Assembly (NCBI RefSeq): GCF_949282365.1
Contig: NZ_CASDOY010000060.1
Span: 1-11,076, forward strand
From: an uncultured Desulfovibrio sp.
GTDB lineage: Bacteria; Desulfobacterota; Desulfovibrionia; Desulfovibrionales; Desulfovibrionaceae
Direction: 5' to 3'
Length of the DNA: 11,076 nt
In this document: positions 5,694 through 11,076 of the stretch, piece after piece
How positions within the stretch are numbered: the first letter of the stretch is position 1
Layout of the letters: every line of letters starts with the position of its first letter
Made by a program: the position numbers and the translations under genes
The notes under the pieces: model-generated
Told to the model about the DNA's origin: nothing
Databases searched by the model: none
The model's input: only the letters and a program-made list of their open reading frames with translations

Positions 5694-5722
5694 TTGACAG
5701 GCCCCGGTGCAGGCTTTATGCC
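5694..5722 (+). promoter_or_regulatory. Candidate dnaB promoter
   Basis: A perfect TTGACA (5694-5699) with a 17-base spacer leads to TATGCC (5717-5722, 3 of 6). The start would fall near 5729, giving a leader of about 36 bases. Together with the terminator after rplI, this separates dnaB from the ribosomal operon. Confidence 0.6.
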
Positions 5723-5764
5723 CTTTCTGGCACATCCCTCACATCCCGAACCCGCGAGATCGCC

Positions 5765-7228
5765 ATGGCCAGCACCGAACCCCTGGGCTCCGGCCCCGCT
5801 CCGTCCTCCCGCCAGCCCGCCGCCCGCCGCAATGACGGCAACGACCGCGCCCGCACCGCGGAAAACGACCTGCTGCGGCGCGTGCCGCCCCACAGCCCCG
5901 AGGCCGAACAGGCCGTGCTGGGCGGCATCCTCATGCGGCCCCAGCTGATGCACGTCATCGTGGACCTGATCACGGACACGGATTTCTACCTGCCCGCCCA
6001 TGCCACCATCTTCCGGGCCTTCCTGGACCTCTACCGCAAGAGCGCGCCCATCGACCTCATCTCCACCGCCGAGCAGCTCAAGAGCAGCAATGCCCTGGAG
6101 GACGCCGGCGGGGCCGTCTATCTGGCGGACCTGGCCCAGGCCGTGGTCTCCGGTGCCAATGCCGAATATTACGCCACCATCGTGCGCGACAAGGCCCTGC
6201 AGCGCGGCCTCATCGACGCCTGCTCCGGCATCATCAGCAACTGTTACGACGCCTCGCGCGAGGTGGGCAGCCTGCTGGACGAATCCGAACAGGCCGTGTT
6301 CGCCATCTCGCAGCGCACCACGGGGCGCGACTTCACCGGCGCGCGCGAGCTGGTGGACAACGTGTTCGAAAAGCTGTCCAAGCTGGCCGACTCCCGCGAC
6401 GTCATCACCGGCGTCACCACGGGCTACACCCGCCTGGACAAGCTCACCGCCGGGCTCCAGGCCTCGGACCTGATCATCGTGGCGGCCCGGCCCAGCATGG
6501 GCAAGACGGCCTTCTCGCTCTGCATGGGCCTCAATGCCGCCATCCGCCAGGGCGTGCCCGTGGCCGTCTTCTCGCTGGAAATGAGCAAGGAACAGCTCAT
6601 GCAGCGCATGCTGGCCGTGTGGGGCAAGGTGGACATGTCCAAACTGCGCCGCCCGGCCCTGCTCAACGACGCGGACTGGAGCAACCTCTACGCCGCGGCC
6701 GACGTCATCTCGCGCGCGCCCATCTACATCGACGACACCCCGGCCCTGACCACCCTGGAACTACGCGCCCGCGCCCGCCGCCTCAAGGCCGAGAAGGGCC
6801 TGGGCCTGGTCATCGTGGACTACCTGCAGCTCATGCGCACCAGCCGCCGCACGGACTCGCGCGAGCTGGAGATCTCCGATATCTCCCGCTCCCTCAAGGG
6901 ACTGGCCAAGGAAATGGATGTGCCCGTGGTGGCCCTTTCGCAGCTCAACCGCAAGGTGGAGGAACGCGGCGACAAGCGGCCCATGCTCTCGGACCTGCGC
7001 GAATCGGGCGCCATCGAACAGGACGCCGACGTCATCATGTTCGTCTACCGCGACGACGTGTACAAGTTCAGCAAACCCGCCGAACGCCCGGCCCAGGGCA
7101 TCGCCGAGATCATCATCGGCAAGCAGCGCAACGGCCCCGTGGGCGTGGCCGAGCTGCTCTACATCTCGCCCTATACGGCCTTCGAGGACCTGGCCCCGGA
7201 CTGGGCCCCCTCGGAGAACGCCCAGTAA
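5765..7228 (+). CDS. dnaB: Replicative DNA helicase DnaB
   Basis: The hexameric helicase that unwinds DNA at the fork and recruits primase. At 487 residues it is normal for DnaB. A poorly conserved, likely disordered start (1-34) precedes the N-terminal primase-interacting domain (from PHSPEAEQAVLGGIL, 42-56). The linker and RecA-like domain follow: ITGVTTGYTRLDKLTAGLQ, Walker A ARPSMGKTAF (Lys247, Thr248), catalytic Glu272 in FSLEMS, Walker B LGLVIVDYLQLM (Asp352), Gln393 in LSQLNR, and the arginine-finger segment GKQRNGPVG (Arg455). No intein interrupts these motifs. The ribosome site is weak (GCGAGA), so the exact start is less sure than the identity. The neighbourhood rpsF-rpsR-rplI-dnaB is a conserved bacterial order. 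No clear terminator follows. Confidence 0.97.
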   Translation: MASTEPLGSGPAPSSRQPAARRNDGNDRARTAENDLLRRVPPHSPEAEQAVLGGILMRPQLMHVIVDLITDTDFYLPAHATIFRAFLDLYRKSAPIDLISTAEQLKSSNALEDAGGAVYLADLAQAVVSGANAEYYATIVRDKALQRGLIDACSGIISNCYDASREVGSLLDESEQAVFAISQRTTGRDFTGARELVDNVFEKLSKLADSRDVITGVTTGYTRLDKLTAGLQASDLIIVAARPSMGKTAFSLCMGLNAAIRQGVPVAVFSLEMSKEQLMQRMLAVWGKVDMSKLRRPALLNDADWSNLYAAADVISRAPIYIDDTPALTTLELRARARRLKAEKGLGLVIVDYLQLMRTSRRTDSRELEISDISRSLKGLAKEMDVPVVALSQLNRKVEERGDKRPMLSDLRESGAIEQDADVIMFVYRDDVYKFSKPAERPAQGIAEIIIGKQRNGPVGVAELLYISPYTAFEDLAPDWAPSENAQ

Positions 7229-7687
7229 CGCGGACGGACAGCACGGCGGGGCCGTACGCGCCACGGCAGGCCCGGGCCTTCTCCCCGTCTGCCAAGCGTG
7301 ACCGGCCGCCAGGCGGATGCGGGAGGCTGTCCCCCGTCCGCTGCCCGGCCGCGTCGTGGTGTTCTGCCCCACGTCATGGCAGCCGCCTGACGCTCTCCCC
7401 GCCCTGTGTGCGGGCGGCATCCCGTTTTCAGTCATCGGCCGCGATGAAGGTGCCCTTCCCTGCCTGTGCGTGGGCGGCATCCCGCGCGGGCAAAGATTGT
7501 GCGCTCAATCAGGATTTTCCAGCCATCCCGGCAGGTTCGCGGCCGGAAAAACATATTGTGAAAAAAAACGCTAACCGCAGCGCAGGGCGCACTTCTTTGT
7601 CTGCAAAATCAGCCTCTTCGCCTGTGCCGGACAGACGCGAAAACCCGAAAATATCAAGGGATAACGGCCTTTTTCCGACAATCCACG
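7229..7687. other. Spacer between dnaB and the RRM gene, with a repeat
   Basis: No supported gene. The first 270 bases are GC-rich and end in a 33-bp direct repeat pair (7392-7424, 7452-7484). From about 7540 the DNA becomes clearly more A/T-rich up to the RRM gene. A frame at 7317-7574 spans the repeat but has no ribosome site or known domain. Confidence 0.5.
7392..7484. repeat. Two copies of a 33-bp repeat spaced by exactly 60 bp
   Basis: Bases 7392-7424 and 7452-7484 agree at 27 of 33 positions by hand alignment. Both end in the identical 13-mer GGGCGGCATCCCG. The 60-bp period is a multiple of three, so in one frame it yields a 20-residue repeat (ALPALCAGGIP, then ALPCLCVGGIP). No third copy was found at the next 60-bp step on the left. 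Confidence 0.6.
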
Positions 7688-7716
7688 TTGACAAGACCCG
7701 CAAAGCATGTTTGAGT
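7688..7716 (+). promoter_or_regulatory. Candidate promoter of the RRM gene, overlapped by a dyad
   Basis: A perfect TTGACA (7688-7693) with a 17-base spacer leads to TTGAGT (7711-7716, 3 of 6). The leader would be about 73 bases and ends in GAGGGTG and a T-run before the ATG. A dyad overlaps it: AAGACC (7693-7698) with GGTCTT (7733-7738), and inside that TTGAG (7711-7715) with CTCAA (7720-7724) around TTTT. If the promoter is right, the dyad spans the start site and suits an operator. If the transcript begins further upstream, it would be an RNA hairpin. Confidence 0.45.
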
Positions 7717-7796
7717 TTTCTCAAGTGCCGCAGGTCTTCAAGCTGTTTTGGGGTCCGCACGCGGTGTGTCTGTCACTTTCGAGAGGGTGTTTTTTC

Positions 7797-8063
7797 ATGT
7801 CCAAGTCCATCTATGTTGGGAACCTTCCCTGGGCCGCTACGGAAGAACAGGTGCAGGATCTTTTTGCCGAATACGGCAAAGTTCTGTCGGTGAAACTGGT
7901 CAGCGACAGGGAAACCGGCCGCGCCCGTGGCTTCGGCTTCGTGGAAATGGAAGACGGTGAAGCTCAGGCTGCCATCGAAGCTCTGGATAACTACAGCTTT
8001 GGTGGTCGCACCCTTCGCGTCAACGAAGCCAAACCCCGCGCCCCGCGTCCCCCCCGTTACTAG
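7797..8063 (+). CDS. Single-RRM RNA-binding protein
   Basis: An 88-residue protein made of one RNA-recognition motif. RNP2 is IYVGNL (5-10) and RNP1 is RGFGFVEM (44-51), with the aromatic residues that stack on RNA bases. A short basic, proline-rich tail (RAPRPPRY) ends it. Such small RRM proteins are common in cyanobacteria and delta-proteobacteria and are often cold-inducible or abundant RNA chaperones. The exact RNA target is unknown. The ATG at 7797 has GAGGGTG seven bases upstream. An in-frame ATG at 7707 lies within the dyad region and would add 30 residues not seen in the family. It is flanked by its own promoter and terminator, so it is probably monocistronic. Confidence 0.92.
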   Translation: MSKSIYVGNLPWAATEEQVQDLFAEYGKVLSVKLVSDRETGRARGFGFVEMEDGEAQAAIEALDNYSFGGRTLRVNEAKPRAPRPPRY

Positions 8064-8087
8064 GGGATTCCCGCGGACATAAGAAAC

Positions 8088-8119
8088 GCCCCGGGTGCAT
8101 CGCTTCCGGGGCTTTTTTT
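8088..8119 (+). terminator. Intrinsic terminator of the RRM gene
   Basis: GCCCCGG (8088-8094) and CCGGGGC (8106-8112) form a 7-bp GC stem with an 11-base loop, followed directly by seven T (8113-8119). It lies 24 bases after the stop codon. Confidence 0.93.
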
Positions 8120-8197
8120 GTCGTTTCAGGACCCAGGGCAGCCCGCGCGCAGCGGCCTGCCGACGCTGGGCCCCGGGCAGGGCCGCAGAGCGCCGCC

Positions 8198-8226
8198 TTG
8201 CCGAGCGCGACAAATTCTGCCATGAT
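8198..8226 (+). promoter_or_regulatory. Candidate promoter of the SLOG-like gene
   Basis: TTGCCG (8198-8203, 4 of 6) and CATGAT (8221-8226, 4 of 6) have a 17-base spacer. The start near 8233 would leave a leader of about 47 bases containing GAGGAGG. It follows the RRM terminator, which supports a separate transcript. Confidence 0.5.
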
Positions 8227-8279
8227 GTGACGGACGTGCCGGAAGTACCGCACGAAGCAATCTTAATGAGGAGGCTTGC

Positions 8280-8834
8280 ATGCTCAATCCCAAACAGTGT
8301 GTTCTCTACAGCGGCGGCGCTGCCGGGACGGAACAGTTTTTCGGCGCTCTGGCCGAAGGCTGGGGCATCGAAGAAGTCAACTACAGCTTTGAAGGACATC
8401 AGATCGAGCGCAAGCGCGGTGTACGGGTACTTACCTCCGAAGAGCTGGCGCTCAAGGACGTGAGCCTGACCTACGTTTCCAAGCTCATGAGCCGCGAATA
8501 TACCCGCGCCCCCATCTTCCGCAAAGTGCTGCAGTCCATCTGCTGGCAGGTCAGCAGCGGCAACCAGGTCATCGTCATCGGTGCCATCCAGCCCGACAAC
8601 ACCGTCAAGGGCGGCACCGGCTGGGGCGCCGAATTCGCCAAGATCTGCAACAAGCCCCTGCTGGTCTTCGACCAGCCCAAGAACGGCTGGTTCACCTGGA
8701 ACAAGGAAGTCTGGGCCCCGGTGGACAAGCCCGTCATCGAATACGCCCACTTCGCCGCCACGGGCACCCGCTTCCTGGAAGACAACGGCCGCGACGCCAT
8801 CCAGGACCTCTTCGCCCGCTCCTTCAACCGCTAA
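8280..8834 (+). CDS. Uncharacterised Rossmann-like protein, SLOG-superfamily-like
   Basis: I do not recognise this 184-residue protein by name. The pattern resembles the SLOG/LOG group of nucleotide-binding proteins (lysine-decarboxylase-like, molybdenum cofactor carrier-like). A first strand and glycine loop read VLYSGGAAGTE (8-18), a hydrophobic strand reads QVIVIGAI (96-103), and a second glycine-rich segment, GGTGWGAEFA (111-120), precedes a helix and KPLLVFDQ (125-132). The C-terminal part has aromatic-rich GWFTWNKEVW and FAATGTRFLEDNGRDAIQDLF. It has no signal peptide or membrane segment, so it is cytoplasmic. GAGGAGG lies 5 bases before the ATG. Candidate promoter and terminator flank it, and it sits between the RRM gene and the haem operon without clear functional link. 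Ligand and activity are unknown. The fold assignment is inference from motifs. Confidence 0.8.
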   Translation: MLNPKQCVLYSGGAAGTEQFFGALAEGWGIEEVNYSFEGHQIERKRGVRVLTSEELALKDVSLTYVSKLMSREYTRAPIFRKVLQSICWQVSSGNQVIVIGAIQPDNTVKGGTGWGAEFAKICNKPLLVFDQPKNGWFTWNKEVWAPVDKPVIEYAHFAATGTRFLEDNGRDAIQDLFARSFNR

Positions 8835-8845
8835 GCCGCGAGCAG

Positions 8846-8867
8846 CCCCGGCTGCCGGGCCTTTTTC
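8846..8867 (+). terminator. Probable terminator after the SLOG-like gene
   Basis: GCCC (8846-8849) pairs with GGGC (8858-8861) and GG (8851-8852) with CC (8856-8857) around a bulged C. Five T follow (8863-8867). A second weak hairpin, CCGCGC (8877-8882) with GCGCGG (8893-8898), is followed by TTTT after two bases. Both are modest. The gap to the next gene is only 88 bases, so read-through is possible. Confidence 0.5.
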
Positions 8868-8922
8868 GGGCGCATCCGCCGCGCTTTCACAGGCGCGGCG
8901 TTTTGCGTCCTGCGAGGATCAC

Positions 8923-9399
8923 ATGGCCCAGCAATTCACTGAGACCGAACGTGCCGTCCTGCGTATCGTGCAGGCCGATCTGCCCGACTCCCTGACCCCG
9001 TACGCCGATATCGCCCGCAGCGTGGGCTGCACGGAGGACGAGGTCATCGCCCTGCTTGCCCGCCTCAAGCAAAGCGGCGCCATCCGCCGCTTCGGGGCCA
9101 GCATCAAACACCAGAAGACCGGCTGGAACCACAATGCCATGGTGGGCTGGATCGTGGCCCCCGGGCAGGTGGAAGAATGCGGCACCCTGGCCGCGCGCCA
9201 CAGCCACATCTCCCATGTCTACTACCGCCCCAGCGCCGCCCCGGACTGGCCTTACGAGCTCTATACCATGGTGCACGGCCGCAGCGAGCAGGAATGCCGG
9301 GACGTGGTGCAGGAACTGATGGACACCACCCCCCTGCGTGAATATGCCATCCTCAAGAGCCTGAAAGAACTCAAAAAAATCTCCATGACCTATTTTTAG
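8923..9399 (+). CDS. Siroheme decarboxylase subunit (AhbA/AhbB, Lrp/AsnC-like)
   Basis: A 158-residue AhbA/AhbB/NirD-family protein. AhbA and AhbB form a dimer that removes two carboxyl groups from siroheme to give 12,18-didecarboxysiroheme, the first committed step from siroheme to haem in sulfate reducers. It has an N-terminal Lrp/AsnC-like helix-turn-helix (about 5-52, FTETERAVLRIVQ to LLARLKQSGAIRRFG), then a ferredoxin-like domain with KHQKTGWNHNAMVGW (62-76) and the family-typical YYRPSAAPDWPYELYTMVHG (100-119). Despite the fold it is most likely an enzyme and not a regulator. I cannot tell subunit A from B by eye, so no symbol is given. GAGG precedes the ATG. The stop lies 13 bases before hemL, giving a tetrapyrrole operon. 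The partner subunit is not in this window. Confidence 0.87.
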   Translation: MAQQFTETERAVLRIVQADLPDSLTPYADIARSVGCTEDEVIALLARLKQSGAIRRFGASIKHQKTGWNHNAMVGWIVAPGQVEECGTLAARHSHISHVYYRPSAAPDWPYELYTMVHGRSEQECRDVVQELMDTTPLREYAILKSLKELKKISMTYF

Positions 9400-9412
9400 G
9401 AGCCTGACGCCA

Positions 9413-10684
9413 ATGGACGACACCTCCCGCGCGCTTTTTGAAAAAGCCTGCCGGCTCATCCCCGGCGGGGTCAACAGCCCCGTGCGCGCCTGCCACAATG
9501 TGGACAGCCTGCCCCTCTTCATCGCCCAAGCCCACGGCAGCCGCATCACCGACGTGGACGGCCGCGAATACATCGACTTCATCCTCTCCTGGGGGCCCAT
9601 GATCCTGGGCCACGACCACCCGGCCGTCACCGCCGCCGTACGCGAGGCCGCCGGTCGCGGCACCAGCTACGGCGCGCCCTGCCCCGACGAAGTGGCCCTG
9701 GCCGAGGAAGTGGTGGACGCCATGCCCGGTCTGGAAATGGTGCGCATGGTCAACTCCGGCACCGAAGCCACCATGAGCGCCCTGCGCCTGGCCCGCGGCG
9801 TCACCGGCCGCGACAAGATGCTCAAGTTCGTGGGCTGCTACCACGGCCATGCCGATCCCTTCCTGGCCGCCGCCGGCTCCGGCGTGGCCACCTTCTCCAT
9901 CCCCGGCACGCCCGGCGTGCCCGCCGCCGTGGTGGCCGACACCCTGCTGGCCCCCTACAACGACCTCGACGCCGTGCGCGAGATCTTCAGCCGCCAGGGC
10001 GAACAGATCGCCGCCGTCATCGTGGAACCCGTGGCCGCCAACATGGGCCTGGTGCCGCCCAAACCCGGCTTCCTCGAAGGCCTGCGCGAACTCACCCGCC
10101 AGTACGGCGCCCTGCTCATCTTCGACGAAGTCATCACCGGCTTCCGCGCGGCCTTCGGCGGCGCGCAGGCCCGCTTCGGCATCGACCCCGACCTGACCAC
10201 CTTCGGCAAGATCATCGGTGGCGGCCTGCCCGTGGGCGCCTTCGGCGGCAAGCGCCAGTATATGGAAAACGTGGCCCCCCGCGGCGCCGTCTACCAGGCC
10301 GGGACCCTGTCCGGCAACCCGCTGGCCATGGCCGCCGGTCTGGCCACCCTGCGCCAGCTGCGCCAGATGGACTACGACGCCCTGGAAGCCCGCGTGGCCG
10401 CCTTCGCCGGCGAGCTGCGCGCCATCCTCAGCGCCAAGGGCGTACCCATCCAGATGCCCACCATCGCCTCCATGTTCTGCCCCTATTTCAGCGAACAGGA
10501 AGTGACGGACTTCGCCAGCGCCAAACAGTGCGACCAGCAGCTGTTCACCACCTTCTACAAGCAGATGCGCCAGCAGGGCATCTTCCTGGCGCCCTCGGGC
10601 TTCGAGACCGGCATGGTCTCCTTCGCCCACAGCGACGACGACTTCAGCAAGACCCTGGACGCCGCCCGTAAGGTCAGCTTCTAG
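9413..10684 (+). CDS. hemL: Glutamate-1-semialdehyde 2,1-aminomutase
   Basis: HemL converts glutamate-1-semialdehyde to 5-aminolevulinate, using PLP/PMP, in the C5 route to all tetrapyrroles. The 423-residue length is standard. Key features are PGGVNSPVRA (17-26), the phosphate-cup segment NSGTEATMSALRLAR (114-128), YHGHAD (143-148), FDEVITGFR (237-245, Asp238 on the PLP ring nitrogen), and the PLP lysine Lys266 in TTFGKIIGGGLPVGAFGG. The end reads FLAPSGFETGMVSFAHSDDD as in the family. The start ATG uses AGGAG that overlaps the stop codon of the upstream Ahb gene, at a rather long spacing of 10 bases. This supports co-transcription with the siroheme decarboxylase subunit. All expected residues are present and there is no frameshift. 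Confidence 0.97.
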   Translation: MDDTSRALFEKACRLIPGGVNSPVRACHNVDSLPLFIAQAHGSRITDVDGREYIDFILSWGPMILGHDHPAVTAAVREAAGRGTSYGAPCPDEVALAEEVVDAMPGLEMVRMVNSGTEATMSALRLARGVTGRDKMLKFVGCYHGHADPFLAAAGSGVATFSIPGTPGVPAAVVADTLLAPYNDLDAVREIFSRQGEQIAAVIVEPVAANMGLVPPKPGFLEGLRELTRQYGALLIFDEVITGFRAAFGGAQARFGIDPDLTTFGKIIGGGLPVGAFGGKRQYMENVAPRGAVYQAGTLSGNPLAMAAGLATLRQLRQMDYDALEARVAAFAGELRAILSAKGVPIQMPTIASMFCPYFSEQEVTDFASAKQCDQQLFTTFYKQMRQQGIFLAPSGFETGMVSFAHSDDDFSKTLDAARKVSF

Positions 10685-10706
10685 GCTGTCGAAGAACGGG
10701 AGACAA

Positions 10707-10760
10707 GCGAGGGGGAGAGGGAAACTTTTTCGGGGAAAAGGTTCTCCCTCTCCCCCTCGC
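10707..10760 (+). repeat. Large palindromic element after hemL, possible terminator
   Basis: GCGAGGGGGAGAGGG (10707-10721) pairs perfectly with CCCTCTCCCCCTCGC (10746-10760). The stem continues inward for about ten more pairs, through A10722-T10745, a bulged C10744 and AACTTTTTC against GAAAAGGTT with one G-T wobble, to a 3-base GGG loop. It starts 22 bases after the hemL stop and would end or stabilise the hemL transcript, although no T-run follows. The G/A-rich arm and its flank recur near the window end, so it looks like a member of a dispersed palindromic repeat family. Confidence 0.75.
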
Positions 10761-11059
10761 GCTCCCCCTCTCCTTTCCAAAACCTTTTCTTCAGGTCCCT
10801 GACGATCCTGCCGCCGCACAGGCCCTCCCTCCGCCGCCAGTCCCCCGGCAGAACCGCCCCTCGTGCCGGGAACGCAGGCTACACGCCGGCCCCCTGCGCT
10901 GCCGCCGGTACGCCGTCCTGGCGCACCATCTGCCCGCCGGCTGCGGCTCCTGCAGCACACGCATATCCTGCGTCTTTCCCGGTCAGGGGAGATGTCGGGG
11001 CTTGCATGCGCAGACGGGGACGTGCCATACCGACCTGAATAAACGTTTTCGGGGGTGGT

Positions 11060-11076
11060 GGGGGAGCGCGAGGGGG
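11060..11076 (-). repeat. Inverted partial copy of the post-hemL element, cut by the edge
   Basis: GGGGGAGCGCGAGGGGG (11060-11076) is the exact reverse complement of 10752-10768. The bases just before it (AAACGTTTTCGGGGG) resemble the reverse complement of the bases following the first copy, so the match is probably part of a longer second element in opposite orientation that continues past the window. Confidence 0.6.

Larger units (their letters stand above)
10685..11076. other. Gene-free tail after hemL bounded by inverted elements
   Basis: No supported gene. It begins with a large palindrome (10707-10760), continues as GC-rich sequence, and ends in a sequence that is the reverse complement of 10752-10768. 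A 49-residue minus-strand frame (11028-10879) has a weak start context and no recognised similarity, so I do not call it. Confidence 0.5.

Noticed and set aside
5239..5697. A 152-codon plus-strand frame between rplI and dnaB
   Set aside because: It starts inside the rplI terminator, has no ribosome site and no family resemblance.
7317..7574. An 85-codon frame spanning the 60-bp repeat
   Set aside because: The repeat keeps frame, which is curious, but there is no ribosome site and no recognised domain. It is kept as a repeat finding, not a gene.
8923..9399. Reading this gene as an Lrp/AsnC transcriptional regulator
   Set aside because: The helix-turn-helix is present, but the AhbA/AhbB-specific C-terminal segment and the hemL neighbour favour a siroheme decarboxylase subunit.
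9371..10960. A 529-codon minus-strand frame opposite hemL
   Set aside because: Shadow of hemL with His/Gly/Val-rich low-complexity sequence. It also runs through the post-hemL palindrome.
10879..11028. A 49-codon minus-strand frame after hemL
   Set aside because: Weak AGGT before the ATG, no similarity recognised, and the reading frame is open only by GC bias. It might be the end of a gene lying to the right, which cannot be judged here.
1..11076. CRISPR arrays, tRNA or rRNA genes, transposases and phage genes
   Set aside because: I looked for regular repeat-spacer units, cloverleaf-like sequences and typical proteins on both strands and found none.

Overview
Most of this window (from about position 700 to the end) is a GC-rich housekeeping segment that looks like a Desulfovibrio-type sulfate reducer (Desulfovibrionaceae). 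The grounds are the high GC, the protein sequences, the rpsF-rpsR-rplI-dnaB order, and a siroheme-decarboxylase subunit next to hemL. That enzyme belongs to the siroheme-dependent (Ahb) haem pathway, which is characteristic of sulfate-reducing bacteria and archaea. No assignment could be checked by a database search.

Layout. (1) 1-about 690, minus strand: a composition-shifted segment (roughly 45-50% GC by hand count of three lines) with Gram-positive-style strong ribosome sites. It carries a GNAT acetyltransferase coupled by an ATGA overlap to the start of a small membrane protein cut by the window edge. (2) about 690-1101: a gene-free, hairpin-rich stretch where composition changes. (3) 1102-2238, minus: tgt, for queuosine tRNA modification. 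(4) 2509-3639, plus: alr, alanine racemase. (5) 4105-5190, plus: ribosomal operon rpsF-rpsR-rplI behind a near-consensus promoter and closed by a clear intrinsic terminator. (6) 5765-7228, plus: dnaB, replicative helicase, with its own candidate promoter. (7) 7797-8063, plus: a single-RRM RNA-binding protein with a good terminator. (8) 8280-8834, plus: an uncharacterised Rossmann-like (SLOG-like) protein. (9) 8923-10684, plus: a two-gene tetrapyrrole operon, AhbA/B-type siroheme decarboxylase subunit then hemL. (10) 10685-11076: a gene-free tail containing a 25-bp-stem palindrome and, at the window edge, an inverted partial copy of its flank.

How the genes fit together. HemL makes 5-aminolevulinate, the first tetrapyrrole precursor. 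The Ahb protein acts later, converting siroheme to 12,18-didecarboxysiroheme on the way to haem, so this pair links entry and branch point of one pathway. S6, S18 and L9 are ribosomal proteins and DnaB is the fork helicase, a conserved bacterial grouping. Tgt and Alr are divergently transcribed and not functionally linked.

I found no defence island, CRISPR array, transposase or phage gene. The parts most worth a second look are the foreign-looking left end and the structured DNA at its boundary, the SLOG-like protein, the near-60-bp spaced repeats in two intergenic regions, the inverted repeat abutting the rpsF promoter, and the inverted palindromic elements after hemL. Long open frames opposite tgt, alr and hemL are GC-driven shadows and are not annotated.
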